Below, piece after piece: positions 27,331 through 27,995 of a stretch of 27,995 nt of DNA. Numbering within the stretch: the stretch's first letter is position 1; every line of letters starts with the position of its first letter. The stretch comes from a virus. The DNA lies in the IMG/VR virus record IMGVR_UViG_3300046660_000252, positions 1 to 27,995 of that record. One strand, given 5' to 3'. A model generated the notes under the pieces. It ran no database searches and was not told where the DNA came from. It worked only from the letters and a program-made list of their open reading frames with translations. The position numbers and the translations under genes were made by a program.

Positions 27331-27692
27331 GCTTTTTGCATAGCCAGATATTGATCCACCCGAGCCTGTTCTCGCGCATAGTCATGCGCCCCTTTCATGG
27401 CGGCGACCTCGATGATTGTCGAGCGCTCTGCTTGCTCTGCATCAAAATTATCAAGCCATAGAGGGGTTAGCACACATCCAACAAGAATTCCGGCATGGGA
27501 CCGGCGCCCAGTAATGCCTGCCTCGCAGGCCTCGATATGAATATCCAGCCTGCTTTTGAGTATTTCGCTATGCGCTGAGTTGTAAGCTGGCTCAAAAATC
27601 TCACCGTTAAGGTACGGGGTGCCGTCAATCCACTCAACTGGTAGCTCTGAGTTGTGAATGGCCATGGTTACAAGCTGCCTGTTGGGGATCAT
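27327..27692 (-). CDS. Leftward hypothetical phage protein next to the att region
   Basis: A 121-residue protein; ATG 27692 has GAGGT about seven bases upstream. It meets the Rz gene tail to tail, the two stops sharing CTAG. The sequence MAIHNSELPVEWIDGTPYLNGEIFEPAYNSAHSEILKSRLDIHIEACEAGITG then a helical part (ERSTIIEVAAMKGAHDYAREQARVDQYLAM) suggests a soluble alpha/beta protein. The segment HAGILVGCVLTPLWLDNF is hydrophobic but short. It lies outside the late operon, between lysis genes and ssrA, where phages often carry lysogen-expressed genes. No known family. Confidence 0.7.
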   Translation of the reverse strand: MIPNRQLVTMAIHNSELPVEWIDGTPYLNGEIFEPAYNSAHSEILKSRLDIHIEACEAGITGRRSHAGILVGCVLTPLWLDNFDAEQAERSTIIEVAAMKGAHDYAREQARVDQYLAMQKA

Positions 27693-27789
27693 GGTATTAC
27701 CTCGGGATGATGGCGTGGACGATTATAGCTTGCAGACACGCGAATAGGATTTCAGGGGGGATGTGCAGTAGGCAGAACGCCTGAGATGG

Positions 27790-27855
27790 ATGTTGCTGAA
27801 ATGCTGCTGAACGCCGCGTGAATCGACATCAATCCACAACAACCCTCAGCAACAT
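27790..27855. repeat. Inverted and direct repeats beside ssrA, candidate integrase arm sites
   Basis: ATGTTGCTGA (27790-27799) is exactly repeated in inverted orientation at 27846-27855. TGCTGAA also occurs as direct copies at 27794-27800 and 27804-27811 (with one variant base). The stretch 27693-27875 holds no gene. Position next to the presumed attachment site suggests binding sites for integrase or excisionase, but host origin is not excluded. Confidence 0.4.
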
Positions 27856-27875
27856 TCCAAGGCCAAGATGCAACG

Positions 27876-27896
27876 AAACCCGCGCTGGGCGGGCTT
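27876..27896 (-). terminator. Terminator of ssrA (minus strand)
   Basis: CCCGC/GCGGG stem (27879-27883/27889-27893) with a 5-nt loop. Read leftward it is followed by a T-rich run (TTTCGTT), 15 nt after the CCA end of tmRNA. Suitable as the ssrA terminator; a weak fit in the plus direction. Confidence 0.65.
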
Positions 27897-27911
27897 CGAA
27901 GGTGTCTCAAT

Positions 27912-27945
27912 TGGTGGAGCCGGGGGGATTTGAACCCCCGTCCGC
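27912..27945 (-). other. Candidate prophage attachment core in ssrA 3' end
   Basis: Phage DNA with no other visible boundary ends next to an intact tmRNA 3' terminus. The ssrA 3' end is a common integration target, with the T-arm/acceptor part used as the core. No second copy is visible here, because the other prophage end lies beyond position 1, so the exact core cannot be set. Confidence 0.45.
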
Positions 27946-27995
27946 CAGTACTCCGCTGTCGGTACTACATGCGTAGCCGTTTCTATTAAGTTAAC
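27912..27995 (-). ncRNA. ssrA: 3' end of tmRNA (ssrA), cut by window edge
   Basis: Read leftward from the window edge, the sequence ends GGACGGGGGTTCAAATCCCC then CCGGCTCCACCA, a T-arm, acceptor strand and encoded CCA. Upstream GTTAAC...GCATGTA...ACCGACAGCGGA...CTGGCGGAC matches the 3' part of Pseudomonas tmRNA as I remember it, with small differences. Only the last 84 nt are present, so the tag-coding region is outside. tmRNA rescues stalled ribosomes together with SmpB. Confidence 0.9.

Noticed and set aside
1-27995. CRISPR arrays, insertion sequences, retroelement (DGR) template/variable repeats
   Set aside because: No regularly spaced repeats, transposase or reverse transcriptase genes were seen.

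Overview
The window is most of a temperate, tailed prophage in a Pseudomonas-like host. At its right edge lies the 3' end of a bacterial tmRNA gene (ssrA, minus strand). Its sequence, including the T-arm and the encoded CCA, matches my recollection of Pseudomonas ssrA. The phage genes have the high-GC, tightly overlapping (ATGA/TAATG) organisation usual for Pseudomonas phages. The virion module lacks a tape-measure protein, tail tube and tail sheath. It has a P22-like portal, an SU10/DUF5309-type capsid protein, an adaptor, a nozzle-like protein and four large Gly/Ala/Gln-rich genes placed like ejection proteins. This points to a podovirus (short-tailed) morphology. No integrase is visible; it presumably lies left of position 1.

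Layout. 1-1210: immunity region, with a leftward LexA/S24-type CI repressor (cut by the window edge), an operator region with repeated GTTGTA motifs, a rightward Cro-like protein and two small ORFs. 1238-3666: a terminator-like hairpin, a two-HTH protein with an HNH-like middle, a replication-initiator-like protein with a purine-rich pentamer repeat, and a DnaC/IstB-like helicase loader. 3668-7719: a 'nin'-type block (TraR/DksA zinc finger, NinB, NinG, small unknown proteins, a DUF6378 protein, an HTH-metallophosphoesterase) ending with a Q-type antiterminator and a small membrane protein.

7720-8177 has no convincing gene. It contains a strongly structured, class-II-tRNA-like element closed by a 16-bp perfect inverted repeat, then a probable late promoter, a structured leader and a strong intrinsic terminator. 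This is the arrangement expected for a Q-controlled late switch. Downstream, 8178-23571 encodes small proteins, a holin, terminase, portal, scaffold, capsid, connector/tail proteins and putative ejection proteins, with several further intrinsic terminators inside the operon. 23707-25446 holds the tail fibre gene, an SGNH esterase and a small ORF. A second carbohydrate esterase (SASA family) is encoded on the opposite strand at 25441-26196. The endolysin (GH19) and Rz/embedded Rz1 spanins follow at 26273-27330, about 17 kb from the holin. A leftward unknown gene and a repeat-rich segment then lead to ssrA, which is the likely attachment site.

How it works together (inference from known lambdoid logic): CI silences the early genes through the GTTGTA operators. 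When CI is cleaved, Cro and the early genes run rightward through replication and recombination functions to Q. Q then allows transcription from the late promoter to pass the 8124-8152 terminator and the later ones. The leftward genes (CI, the SASA esterase, the 23558 micro-ORF and the 27327 gene) lie outside this programme and could be expressed in the lysogen.
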